DNA of 64,000 nt from Symsagittifera roscoffensis (Eukaryota > Xenacoelomorpha > Acoela > Convolutidae). Numbering within the stretch: the stretch's first letter is position 1; every line of letters starts with the position of its first letter. The position numbers were made by a program, and so were the translations under genes. The notes beneath the pieces were generated by a model that saw nothing but the letters and a program-made list of their open reading frames with translations, was not told the origin of the DNA and ran no database searches. This document shows, piece by piece, positions 27,101 to 34,724 of this stretch. The stretch covers positions 38,153,858-38,217,857 of the forward strand of contig NC_087071.1 of assembly GCF_963678635.1 (NCBI RefSeq), in the 5' to 3' direction.

Positions 27101-28209
27101 GGAAATTTGTCTGAACGTTCAAATCACACCGGGCAGAATTAGTTTGTCTATTTTTTCGAGCGTCGGAAGAAAAATGGAATAACTATTCTTCAACAATGGT
27201 CTTTTAACTATTCTTAAAAATGATTTTTTCAACTATTCTTGAACAATGTTTTTAACGATTTTTGGCAAAGTTTTTTTAGCTATTCTTAAACAATGTGTAT
27301 TTTTACAAAAAAAAATTAAAGCAGTGTGAGGGCTCTTCAAAAATGACATCTTTCTTTGCCCTGGGCGAGCTCGGAAAATGTGGTCGTGTGCTAAAAAAAG
27401 GTCGACAAAATTTTCAAAATTTTTTGAAAATCCGCCCCCTTTCCTTGAGAAAATCCTAGATCCGCCCCTGGTTTTCCTGATATGTTAGCCGAGGCATTTG
27501 AAATGACGTGGAATAAAACACAGTTGAGGTTTTTTAGCTTCCTATCCCGTTGAGAGTGGTCAGAGCAAAATTGAACCTTGAGAAGTCATGTAAGTTCCGT
27601 TCAGCTTAACTTTTCGTTTTCGGTAACAAATTTTTGTTTTAAAAAAATTACCTGTGCGGGGCTGAGGTGGTTGTTATTGTTGGCCAGATTTGCCCCCTGG
27701 CCGAAATGCGAGTGAGGGTGCACGGGAGGTGTGATTGCCCCCCTTCCAATTGACGGGGGGTGCTCATTGATTAGACTGCTTTTTATATCTTGCAACGAGT
27801 CAGCTTGAGCACTTGAAGCGTGATGGGCTATTAGTTGAAGTTGGTCTTCAGTCGGGTATGTGAAAGTTTCGCCTTCGTCTTTGTAGCTTATGACCTCGTC
27901 GCCGAAGCCCAAATCTTCACTCTCGGATCCCCCGCCCGAGGAGTCCGCCGAGCCAGAACAGCTGCTCTCGGGACGACTCGGTCTGTTATTTGTCGTGTTA
28001 TGAGTCGCGTGGCCGACGTTTCCGTCGTCGTGCTGGGTGGTTTGTTGTCGGCCTGCTGCGTCCCGCGTGCTGCACTGTTGGTTTGTGTTGCGGGACGAGT
28101 TGTTATTCGTTCTAATTGCTGCATTTTGATTGGCTAATGAGGTCGCATTCTGATTGGTTGTCGATTTAGATGACGTCAAAGGCAACGAACTAGAGCACAT
28201 TTCTGGCAT
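1..28209 (-). CDS. TCF/LEF: TCF/LEF transcription factor gene (nine coding exons, 3' end off window)
   Basis: Nuclear effector of Wnt/beta-catenin signalling: an HMG-box protein that binds CTTTGAT-type sites and recruits beta-catenin. The joined exons give 1976 nt (658 codons plus 2 nt) with all splice phases consistent. By residue: 1-98 Ser/Thr/Asn-rich extension; about 99-149 beta-catenin-binding region ([11 protein letters not shown] at 104-114, [11 protein letters not shown] at 139-149); about 150-427 low-complexity Asn/Ser/Gln/Ala/Gly linkers; about 428-502 HMG box; 506-513 basic tail HRKKRKR; Gln/Met-rich stretch; 590-612 C-clamp with Cys 590, 603, 606 and 612; then an acidic tail running off the window. 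Domain order is that of invertebrate TCFs and vertebrate E-type isoforms. Seen: motifs and splice sites. Inferred: the exact exon set; in-phase exons could be missing from the 10.5-kb intron. Confidence 0.95.
1240..1830 (+). repeat. Dispersed repeat family R1, copy 1
   Basis: Shares long blocks with 31265-31820: ACAAGACTGCTCGTATCAGG, a block with CGCGCGATAATTGTCCCAAA, one with AAATGATCACAGGTGAAATA, and a terminal GTCGGAACAA block. The opening motif recurs at about 1727, so this copy is flanked by direct repeats of about 25 bp. No ORF; non-autonomous. Confidence 0.75.
2240..2510 (+). repeat. Dispersed repeat family R1, diverged copy
   Basis: Carries the order of the second half of R1: GCGCGCATAATT, AAAAAATGATCGGAGGTAAA, then a stretch with CCGAGCATAAATATTCCG and GTCGGTACAATG. 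Clearly related to 1240-1830 and 31265-31820 but more diverged. Confidence 0.6.
3651..3668 (+). repeat. Inverted partial copy of the C-clamp exon
   Basis: TGCAGAGCCAGATTT (3651-3665) is an exact reverse complement of 3797-3811 in exon 8; GG after one mismatch extends it. In the TCF pre-mRNA the exon start could pair with this intronic copy. The resulting loop of about 130 nt contains the exon 8 donor site. Confidence 0.75.
3759..3819 (-). CDS. TCF/LEF: TCF exon 8: 61-nt micro-exon, first part of C-clamp
   Basis: Acceptor CTGTTTTAG|ACAAAA and donor TTGCAG|GTAAAA. Its first two bases complete an Asp codon with exon 7, and 19 codons plus 2 nt follow. It encodes [19 protein letters not shown], a close match to the TCF C-clamp with spacing CX12CX2C. 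The C-clamp is an auxiliary zinc-binding DNA-binding domain that reads GC-rich helper sites beside the HMG site. The exon is too short for a standard ORF scan and lies about 5.4 kb from exon 7. The fit of motif, both phases and both splice sites makes the call firm. Confidence 0.95.
4949..5265. mobile_element. hAT-type MITE with 8-bp target-site duplication
   Basis: Terminal inverted repeats CAAGGGCGGATC (4949-4960) and ATCCGCCCTTG (5255-5265) are flanked by an exact 8-bp direct duplication GCTGATAT (4941-4948 and 5266-5273). An 8-bp duplication with CAGGGGCGGATC-like ends is typical of the hAT superfamily. 317 bp, no transposase. Inside lies a stem-loop resembling a tRNA T-arm, CAGGG-TTCGAAT-CCCTG (about 5221-5237), and a poly-C run. 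Confidence 0.85.
5574..5655 (-). mobile_element. Inverted fragment of the hAT MITE family
   Basis: CCATTTTTGGCTGACCGACC and GGCGCCAATACATACTAG are reverse-complement relatives of the internal part of the MITE at 4949-5265 (about 5108-5185). No terminal repeat is visible, so it is a fragment 300 bp from the intact copy. Confidence 0.6.
7745..7773 (+). promoter_or_regulatory. Bipartite TCF site in the exon 7-exon 8 intron
   Basis: CCTTTGATC at 7745-7753 and GCCGCCG at 7767-7773, separated by 13 nt. Both match the consensus HMG and helper sites. GCCGCC is rare in this AT-rich window. Confidence 0.45.
8369..8436. other. Hairpin with G-quadruplex motif
   Basis: CACCCTCACTTT and AAAGTGAGGGTG form a hairpin with a short loop. 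The right arm continues as at least five GGG runs in 26 nt (8411-8436), a strong G-quadruplex pattern on the + strand and C-rich in the TCF transcript. Confidence 0.7.
9188..9355 (-). CDS. TCF/LEF: TCF exon 7: Gln/Met/Gly-rich segment
   Basis: 168 nt. Acceptor TTTTTTCCAG|GAATGG follows a long pyrimidine tract; donor GAGCTAG|GTGAGA. The first two bases complete a Gly codon with exon 6. The segment holds poly-Gln blocks separated by Met/Gly residues and ends KGVEFESEL. Without splicing, the frame reads six more codons past the junction and stops at 9165, so intron retention would give a short TCF without a C-clamp. Confidence 0.9.
9356..10088 (-). other. TCF intron between exons 6 and 7
   Basis: Apart from the minisatellite at 9361-9510 it is AT-rich with nothing recognised. 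Confidence 0.7.
9361..9510. repeat. Degenerate minisatellite at the exon 7 acceptor
   Basis: About eight imperfect units of (A)n-GAGACACTTGA directly abut the exon 7 splice acceptor. On the transcript strand they read as iterated CAAGTGTCTCTTTTT, an extended pyrimidine tract. Confidence 0.7.
10089..10281 (-). CDS. TCF/LEF: TCF exon 6: second half of HMG box and basic tail
   Basis: 193 nt, phase 0 to phase 1. Acceptor TTTTCTAG|TGGCAT and donor [32 protein letters not shown] and [13 protein letters not shown] complete the HMG box. KHRKKRKR follows; in this family the basic tail aids DNA bending and acts as a nuclear-localisation signal. A Gln run and a His/Pro stretch close the exon. Confidence 0.97.
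10282..10909 (-). other. TCF intron inside the HMG box
   Basis: Separates the two halves of the HMG box. Contains one end (about 10487-10507) of the AGTGTCGAGAAAAACTGG repeat family and the tRNA-like SINE segment at 10791-10867. Confidence 0.8.
10791..10867 (-). repeat. tRNA-derived (SINE-like) segment
   Basis: On the minus strand it reads GCAGTCGTAGCCGAGTGCG, with an A-box and a D-arm GCC...GGC as in Ser-type tRNAs, then TGGGA-GTTCGAT-TCCCA, a T-arm with a B-box. The acceptor stem does not pair and the anticodon stem is poor, so it is not a working tRNA gene. It starts 43 nt inside the intron from the exon 5 donor. Confidence 0.65.
10910..11083 (-). CDS. TCF/LEF: TCF exon 5: first half of HMG box
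   Basis: 174 nt, 58 codons, phase 0 at both ends. Acceptor TACCTAG|GTGCAG (a NAGNAG alternative 6 nt further in is possible) and donor AGGAAG|GTCAGT. After a poly-Gln stretch, [17 protein letters not shown] and [15 protein letters not shown] match the first half of the TCF/LEF HMG box, the sequence-specific minor-groove binding and bending domain. The exon break after ILGRK falls inside the HMG box. Confidence 0.97.
11243..11425. repeat. Degenerate 17-18-bp minisatellite in the exon 4-5 intron
   Basis: Imperfect units of TTTTGCTTTGTTGAAAC, about eight. It lies in the short intron 11084-11494, which otherwise holds AT-rich sequence only. Confidence 0.75.
11495..11799 (-). CDS. TCF/LEF: TCF exon 4: Gly/Pro/Ala-rich linker before the HMG box
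   Basis: 305 nt. Acceptor TGTTCTAG|GTCTCAG and donor CAACAG|GTATTG. The translation holds a Gly-rich segment, [15 protein letters not shown], two poly-Ala stretches and [20 protein letters not shown], ending in four Gln. The last 100 nt resemble the conserved helical segment that precedes the HMG box in TCFs. The 5' end needs one base from exon 3 and the 3' end is in phase 0. Confidence 0.9.
12294..13931. mobile_element. 1.6-kb element with about 40-bp terminal inverted repeats
   Basis: The left end AGTGTCGAGAAAAACTGG, followed by AAAATTTTTGATTTT, is mirrored at 13888-13931 by the reverse complement with one or two indels. Single ends of the same family occur at about 10487 and, diverged, near 25042 and 25240. 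No transposase frame is evident; a + frame at 13077-13337 has no recognised product. Probably a non-autonomous DNA transposon; no target-site duplication was identified. Confidence 0.6.
14768..14835. repeat. 17-bp minisatellite, four units
   Basis: Four near-identical units of GGCAAATGGGATATTTT in head-to-tail array, with more degenerate relatives at about 14686 and 14740. Confidence 0.9.
16199..16328 (-). CDS. TCF/LEF: TCF exon 3: Ala-rich linker
   Basis: 130 nt, phase 0 at the 5' end and phase 1 at the 3' end. Acceptor GATCAG|GTGGCG and donor AAAGCAG|GTTTG. The frame begins [13 protein letters not shown] and has a short poly-Ala stretch. Its single trailing G joins the first two bases of exon 4 to make a Gly codon, which supports the model. 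Confidence 0.8.
16329..16868 (-). other. TCF intron between exons 2 and 3
   Basis: 540 nt, AT-rich. At 16370-16520 there are irregular repeats around TTCGCCAA/TTTTGCCAA motifs. Nothing else recognised. Confidence 0.7.
16869..17099 (-). CDS. TCF/LEF: TCF exon 2: Asn/Ser/Gln-rich linker
   Basis: 231 nt, 77 codons, phase 0 at both ends. Acceptor TTTTGCAG|AGTGGC and donor CACAG|GTAAAT flank an open frame rich in Asn, Ser and Gln. No recognised domain. Assigned to TCF because phase, strand, splice signals and composition fit between exons 1 and 3. In this family the stretch between the beta-catenin-binding and HMG domains is a poorly conserved linker that includes the Groucho-interacting part. 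Confidence 0.8.
23307..23345 (+). repeat. Three tandem TACTAAC motifs before CTGCAG
   Basis: A 10-bp unit TACTAACTAG/C is repeated three times (TACTAAC at 23311, 23321 and 23331) and followed by ACTGCAG. TACTAAC is the ideal intron branch-point sequence, but here it is antisense to TCF. Confidence 0.6.
25195..25480 (-). repeat. Dispersed repeat family R1, inverted pieces
   Basis: Reverse-complement matches to R1: TGCTCGGTGTGG occurs at about 25199 and 25371, with neighbouring ACAAATTTCGA and ATTTTACCTCCGATCA. These look like two overlapping R1 fragments in minus orientation. Confidence 0.6.
26850..27160 (+). repeat. Dispersed repeat family R1, degraded copy
   Basis: Begins with CGACTGCTCGTATATCAGGG and keeps AGGTGAAATAAT and a terminal CACCGGGCA block in the order seen in 1240-1830, with many changes between. 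Confidence 0.55.
27400..27470 (+). mobile_element. hAT MITE fragment (3' end)
   Basis: Ends in AGATCCGCCCCTG, the complement of the canonical hAT-like terminus CAGGGGCGGATCT, after TTTGAAAATCCGCCCCCTTT. The other end was not located. Within the long exon 1-2 intron, about 180 bp downstream of exon 1. Confidence 0.55.
27652..28209 (-). CDS. TCF/LEF: TCF exon 1: N-terminal extension and beta-catenin-binding domain
   Basis: 558 nt, 186 codons, phase 0 at its 3' end with donor CAG|GTAA. The ATG at 28209 has A at -3; an in-frame TAA lies about 55 nt upstream. A second in-frame ATG is at 28200 and there is no later Met before the domain. The beta-catenin-binding motif [11 protein letters not shown], followed 24 residues later by [11 protein letters not shown], matches the two contact segments of the TCF family. 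Unlike canonical TCFs, where this domain is at the extreme N-terminus, about 98 residues of Ser/Thr/Asn/Gln-rich sequence precede it. A pyrimidine-rich stretch ending in GTCAG lies 9 nt before the ATG and could be a cis or trans splice acceptor. Confidence 0.92.
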
Positions 28210-29691
28210 CGTTCGTTTCTGACACGAGAATCTCAAAAAACGAGCGTTTTTTCCAAATTTTTAGTCGGTTAAAGCTTTTGTAACCAAATTATAGTGAATT
28301 ATAGCGGTAGTTTTTAACCAAAACTAATTGAAACTGTTAACTAATAACAAATTTTCAATTTTAAGTTGAGCGAAGAATCGAAAGGAGATAATTGAAATTA
28401 TAATTGTTAAAGTTCAAATTATTTTTCGACTCTTCAAAAGAAAATGCTTGAGTGATTTGTTGATTTAGTTTCCTTTTGTTTTCTTCCTGTTTTCACCTCG
28501 ATGTCAATAAGTTGACTAGCTATAACAAGAACTTAGGTCTACCGGGCGGATAAAACTATAAGTCAAGTTTGAAGTTCCAAAAATATTAATTAACTAATGA
28601 GAGCTCTGCTTTGTTTTTGGCTCTTTTTCAAGTGCATTTTGTGTAATTAGGAAATAATTTGGAGACAGATCCCCAAAAAAAAAGAAAAAAATGAGATGAA
28701 AGGGGAGAAAAGTGGGAAAATAAAGGAAAAATGAGAAATTAGCGGATAGGTCGATTCACAGGAAAAAAAGAGAATTATAGAGTGGTGATTTTTTGGGGGA
28801 TTTTCAAGTGGGGTAACGGAGATGAAATAAAAAGTGCCGACAGAAATACTGATTTTAAACTGAAGGTGGATTAGAAAACCTTCAGGCAAAATTTATTTTC
28901 TGAAATTTTCGTCAGAGAAACACAACCAAGTTGAGGATTGATTCAAATTCCAGGATTGGCTACTTTTAGGGTCAAATAAAATAGAAATCTTGGCTTTATT
29001 CGTTTTCTTTTCTTTTACGAAAAAGAATTCTAGGAAAATTTGAATAATTTATTTCAGCTTAGATGAAAAGAAAATGATTTCCTAATGAATGCAAATTACT
29101 GCGGGTAACGTTAATCGAATAAATAAGGTAATTAGGAAAACGGAAGTTTGATCGCAAATAAAAAGTGTCGATAATACGAATTGTGCAAAACTTCAGTGTG
29201 GTTGTAACCGAAAGTAAACGATTTTTATATATCTCGTATGTTCCGATCGCTTATCAGAAACTGTTGATTGTTACGATTTTTCGAGGTCCAGATTTATTAT
29301 TGGCTGTAAATCAAAATCCCAGTTCTGATTCTGAATAGTTGAACTCCAAGATGGAAACGCTCTGAAAAGGTAAAAACTAACGGGTAAAATAGAGGTCAAA
29401 TTTTTAAACGAGATTTTAAATTGAGTAAATTTAACTGATTTGTAATATTTTATGCGCATGAAATCCAGGTTTTTACAATGAAATTGATATCTTTTTCGGT
29501 TGTTTTTTTTTGACGTTTTGTTACTTTTTTTTTAAGATTGGTTGATTGAGTGTAAAAATACGACTTATGTACGCGGAATGACTGATTTTAAATCTTTTGA
29601 ACTCTAATCGAATTCTCTTACTATTATTATAGTTATATTGTCCATCACAATGTAATATTTTATTTATAATTTTATTGCGTTTTGCACTCAC
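28210..29691 (-). other. TCF upstream region, possibly first intron
   Basis: Between the ATG and the GTGAGT donor at 29692. AT-rich, with a purine-rich run at about 28670-28760. No coding sequence recognised. Confidence 0.5.
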
Positions 29692-29790
29692 AGTATAAAT
29701 CGAGTCTCATCACGGAGATCACAGGCAGTGTTCACGGCGGAACAGCGGCGGCAAAAGATCAAAGAGAAAGAAAAAAATCAAATAAAAACA
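29692..29790 (-). other. Possible 5' noncoding exon/promoter patch of the TCF gene
   Basis: A locally GC-rich patch in AT-rich surroundings ends, on the minus strand, at a perfect donor ATACT|GTGAGT. It lies about 1.5 kb upstream of the TCF ATG, and a plausible acceptor (GTCAG) sits 9 nt before that ATG. No ORF is evident. The upstream limit is a guess. It could also be only a regulatory patch. Confidence 0.35.
29746..29764 (-). promoter_or_regulatory. Bipartite TCF site: HMG site plus helper site
   Basis: On the minus strand CTTTGATC is followed 4 nt later by GCCGCCG. This is an HMG site (consensus SCTTTGATS) beside the published C-clamp helper site (GCCGCCR). It overlaps the putative 5' exon/promoter of the TCF gene. 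Binding is inferred, not shown. Confidence 0.5.
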
Positions 29791-31264
29791 ATAAATAAAA
29801 GAAAGTTAGCCATATGAGACATGATCCAATGTGATTGTATTTGTAATCATACACTTCGTCAAAAGCGTATAAAAAATTATTTTTAACCAGCGGCCGATTC
29901 AAACAATAACCGTTAATAAAACGTTTTTGAAAAATTTTAGAAATGTAAAAAAGAGGACATTTTTTATCGCGTCCAGACAATTCGGCCAAACACAATTCAG
30001 TCGATATGAAATTCAGACAATTCAGCTAAAAATATGCAGGCAACTCAGCCAATATGACAAAAATTGAAAATTTTTTAAAAAGAGGATTGATTGTGACCAG
30101 AGGGTAGGTTTCTATTCGAAATTAAGAGCCTGCTTAAAATTTTTGAGCTACTCGATTGCGTTAAAAAACACCCGGAATAATCAATCTGATTTTTCAAAAA
30201 ACTCCTGTGTAAAAAATTATTTTTTGAATTTTAACTTCCAACTTCATTCTCAAAAAGATTTTACCGTTTGCTGTTTTGAATGAATACTTACCGAAAAATA
30301 GATGAAGATATTTCTGGATTTAAAATGATGTCCAGTTGAGTAAAAAAGGATCAGCTATCAAATATAATCAAATTATAATTGGTTGACTGTTGAATGACTT
30401 GACTCCCGTGAACAATTATTTTATATTCAACTAACTGGCTTTGGTATTGGCTGGTTAAAAACCCAATGGTACTAATACTTGTCATCAAATTTAGTTTAGT
30501 GGTTGGTACTATTTATTACGAAATGACGGTGTTGTGCGTGTAAGATTGTAATGCATATGTGTATGTGTTGGAAATAAGAGATCAAAATATCTCGATGGTG
30601 TTTAGATGAAAGAGCGAATGATTGTTTGTTTTGTTTGTTTCTACACCTTTCATCTTTTTCTCTCATCTCGTTGTGATCATCTCTTGATCTTTCGTTTCTT
30701 TTCTCAATTGAAGTTAAATCGGTTTTATTGGTTGTTGCTTTAACGATACATATGGCAGTTAAAAGAGTAATCAATCGTTCGATCGGATAGATTGAACAAT
30801 CAAAAACTTAATTCATCGTCGAAGAAGAGTAACCGGTTGCTTAAAACTGCACAGAATGTTAGGACCTCGTCCATTGAATTGAAAAAATCAAAATAAAAAG
30901 AATTGAAAAAAAAACGGAAAAAATTCACATTTTAAAAAGTTTTTACCTTAACTTTCAGTTTTAGACTTTCAGTGAAATTTTTTTAGCGAAGCAAAAAGTT
31001 GAATTTTTTTGAGCAAAATCTTGAACTTTCGTTATCGATTTGACAATAACATCTAGTAGAGCATCCCAATCTTATGATGAAATTGTTGGAAGTCTGTGAA
31101 GTTGGCGACAAATACAAATTCGGTTGTATTTAGGCTGAAAATGTGAACGCTTCTTATTTCACATGAGAAAAACTTGGTTTTTTTTTTCATAAATTTGAGT
31201 TAAATTGAGTATATCGCCGGGAAATGTGAAGTCGGCATTAGATTCAGTTTTATAATTAAGGGTA

Positions 31265-31820
31265 AAACACCAAATAAACAAGACTGCTCGTATCAGGGCG
31301 AAGCCCTGAATGTTCCGACTGCCTTTTAAGGTTTATGGAGCAGCAGTAATAACCTTAAAAAAAATTAAATGAAATAAAATAAAACGAAAATTTTTTTTTC
31401 TAAAATTTGAAATTTTTTATGAAAATCATCCCCCCACACGCCATATAAAGTACAAAAGAATAGATTTAGCTCCTAGTAACAAATCAATTATGGCAAATAA
31501 GCTTCGTTCAACCAATTTGGAACGATTTATAAGACGGATTAAATCTCCGCTTACGGGTTAATAACGCGAATTACATCGCGCGTTAATTGTCCCAAATTGG
31601 TCAAAATGGCCAAAATAGCAAACTTTAAACCCTCATAACTTTACGAAAAATGATCACAGGTGAAATATCTTTTCAAATTTAAGCTCAGGACAACAATACC
31701 TTTTGAATGATATAAAAAAAATCCGTCAAAAATGGCTAGTTAAAAAGTCGAAATTTGTCTGAAGAAAAAAAAAACCCACCCCGAGCACAAATATTCCGTT
31801 ACTTTCGTATCGAAAGCCGG
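31265..31820 (+). repeat. Dispersed repeat family R1, best-preserved copy
   Basis: Longest R1 copy. It opens ACAAGACTGCTCGTATCAGG and includes a perfect hairpin CAGGGC-GAA-GCCCTG, which the copy at 1240 has lost. It keeps CACGCCATATAAAG, GCGCGTTAATTGTCCCAAAT and AAATGATCACAGGTGAAATA. No coding capacity seen. Confidence 0.75.
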
Positions 31821-34669
31821 AACAAAAACACAAGCTTTACAATTGGAACGGTTAAAACAGAATTCTAATTAATTCTCGATTCGAAAATTGAGTCGATTCG
31901 ATTTTCAGACCATTTTACTGAAAAATTCTCGTTCTTTTTTCCATTTTTTTAAACTGAAAATTTCTGGTACGATGTAAGACTAATGATTCATTTACTTTCC
32001 TTCAGATAATTTTATTGCATCTGTTGCCAATTTTCTCGACAAGATATTCACTGTGATCTACTTGATCTAAAATTTTTGAAGTTCACTCGAAGAGAACAAG
32101 TCTTAAATTTCATTCATTCAAAATCATAAGAAATAAATACGTATATGTTTTTCATTTCACAGACCCCTGTCTAAGGGTTTTTTTTCTGTTTTTTTTTTCT
32201 GTTTTTTTCACCTTTTTTTACTTAATTACTGAACCCCTAGTTTCAAACTGGATCAATCGTACAATTTAACCCCTACACCTACGCTACGAAAATCTTCTGC
32301 AAAGTTGACAATGTACATACAGAGATGATTTTACTGGGCCGGCTAGGGTAGATAATTGTGACAATACTCAAGGAACGTCCCTGATGTCAACCTTATATCG
32401 ATTATTCAAATACTGGCACCTAAACTGAATATGTGGCATATCAATAGCGTTAAGTACATTACATCCGAAAATAATTATGTTGCTAAGTTTACAGACGCTT
32501 AAGTGAACCATCGTATAATCTTTCTCTTAGCCATATATTTAGTTTTTGACTTTAAAAAATGCACTTCAAAACAAATCACAATTACGTTGTTTTTCAAAAA
32601 TGTTCATTGGGAAATGACCTTGAAGTTAAAATAGGAAACTTTGAACCCAAATGCGGCTGAGCTTTTGGCTCAACTGGAAAAAAACTGACACCTTCAGTCT
32701 TTCCTAAATTTGTTTCAGGCGTTTTCCATCTAGGATAATAATAGCCAATCAGATTCGTTCAATCAACCTGCTTGATTAGTTTCAGCGTTCAACAATGCCG
32801 AAATACAACAGTGCAGAAATTGAAAATGTGTTCAACAGTCTCAAAATTTGATCATGTTTGGGAATTTTGAGTTCTTTTTAAGAATCTTTGTCAGTTTCAT
32901 TTGCGTAAATACTGTTTTGTTTTGAAGCGAAACCGAGAAATCAATTTGATATTTTACTGAATCGACTGTTTGTTCAGAAAAATTTATGACGCCACGCTTA
33001 GGGAAATTTTATTTGTTCATTCAGCGGCATTTTTTTGTCTTTTTCAACTTCCGTCCATTCGAATGTAAATACTTCTCAATGATTTCACTAGTCAAAATCC
33101 CGCTCAAACCGCCCAAAAACCGTTTCAAAACCGCTTAAATCTTGGACAATTTTTTCTTAAATGTTATCAAAACGGTTTATTTGTTGCAGGGCACGCGCAA
33201 GCAGCTTTATAAAAACCTGAGATCAAGTGTTGTATTTGAAATTGTTTTGCAATCCTCGACTTAGGTTGGAATGAGTAAAATCAGTATTGAAAGTAATTTT
33301 CGGCATTGTCAATTAATGTTTTGATTTTAGTCTCAGTTGTAATTCGGCTCTGTTGTACTGCCCGTTTTAACGAATCTGTAGCTGACTCTGCAATTTTTTC
33401 GCCATATTCACTGTGAACAGTTTTTGAAGTTCATTAAAAATTTGGGATGGGGGTGGTTCAAAAAGATTATGACCAGAGTTTCATTCCGGTATGTGCAGCA
33501 TTACAATCGAATATGTATCTGTTGCCAACATAACAGACCTAGAAAATGTTTTCAGTTTTTTGATTTTTTGCTAGCTTTGTTTGGAAACAAAATATTTTAA
33601 TAGTTCGAACAAGTAGTCCAAATTTTGTGACGAATATGTTTTTTTAGTCAAATTTTGCTTGTTTTTTTTTGCTAATTTTCTGGGAATGCGGCTCTGTGGG
33701 TACGCACCATGTTAAGTCGGTTTAAGTTTTTATTGACATATTTTCAAAATGTCATTATACACTATGACCGTAATATGACACTCAGCAACCAAAAAACTTA
33801 TTAGCTCGAAAAAAATCATGAATTTCTCAAAATTTATTCGAGTTTTTCAAAACTTAATGTTTTCTAGTTTCTTGTTGTTTTTTTACTTTATTAAAACCAT
33901 ATACTTACTAGGGAAGAAGATCATTGAAAATAATATAACTAATAATTATATTAAGAATATAACAAACTGGATTCAGAAACAATGAATGAAAAACGACGTT
34001 TGGGCCAGAGAAGAGAGAAAATAAAATTTCCGTGGATTCAGATTTGAGTACTGTCGGTTTTCCCAGGAACACTTTCAAGTTTTTGAAGAGAATGCAAACT
34101 TGCTCAGGTGTGTTGATTGAAATGCGTATGTATTCGAATATGAAGTCGTTGAGCGTAACTCGATTTATTTTGATTTGATTTGTTCTGCTGTACTTTATTC
34201 TCTATCTCTGGCGTTGGTGGTTTGTGATTTCAATTCGGTTCTGTTTCGCTCTTCTTTCGGCTCTGTTCCGTCCGATTCTGTGATAAAATGGACCTAGGCA
34301 ATGCCTGGCTACAAAAAGACACTCACTAATTGGCATAAATAATATTAAGCCTACAGACTCATTTGCCACCAGTCAAAAAATTTTATACACCATTTAAGGA
34401 AAATAACATATTTCAGCAGATTTTTCTGTCATTTGAACGAAAACCAGGGATTTTTAGTCTATTTTTCGTAATTTTGGGAAATAGCTCCGTCTTCGAGGGC
34501 ATTTATCAACCGTTGTTTTTGCGAACTTATCTGCCTTATAACATATTTTAGCATGTTTCTACAGATATTCCCGTCGGCTTAACTGACCAATTCGGTCAGC
34601 AGCGCTGATAGGCGATTTGTAGTGCAATAAGTTGGAGGAGAGAAATAGAGAGTAGGGGAGATGAAAGGG

Positions 34670-34724
34670 GCCGCCGCATGACACAAATACTTCAAAGGGA
34701 GAGAAAGAGAGAAATGCCGCCGCC
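34670..34724 (+). promoter_or_regulatory. Helper-type GCCGCCG pair around a CTTCAAAGG site
   Basis: GCCGCCG at 34670-34676 and again at 34716-34722 flank CTTCAAAGG at 34690-34698, a WWCAAAG match. The patch (about 34600-34740) is unusually GC- and purine-rich and lies about 6.5 kb upstream of the TCF ATG. A distal enhancer is possible. Confidence 0.35.

Larger units (their letters stand above)
17100..27651 (-). other. 10.5-kb TCF intron between exons 1 and 2
   Basis: No convincing exon found. It holds a purine-rich tract with a 142-codon + frame of low complexity (20545-20973), a GC-richer patch with three TACTAAC motifs (23160-23470), a poly-G run near 24535, R1 fragments (25195-25480, 26850-27160), a degenerate array of AACTATTCTT units (about 27180-27300) and a hAT fragment at 27400-27470. 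An extra in-phase exon cannot be excluded. Confidence 0.65.

Noticed and set aside
27835-28137. 100-codon + frame opposite TCF exon 1
   Set aside because: Antisense shadow of the exon encoding the beta-catenin-binding domain.
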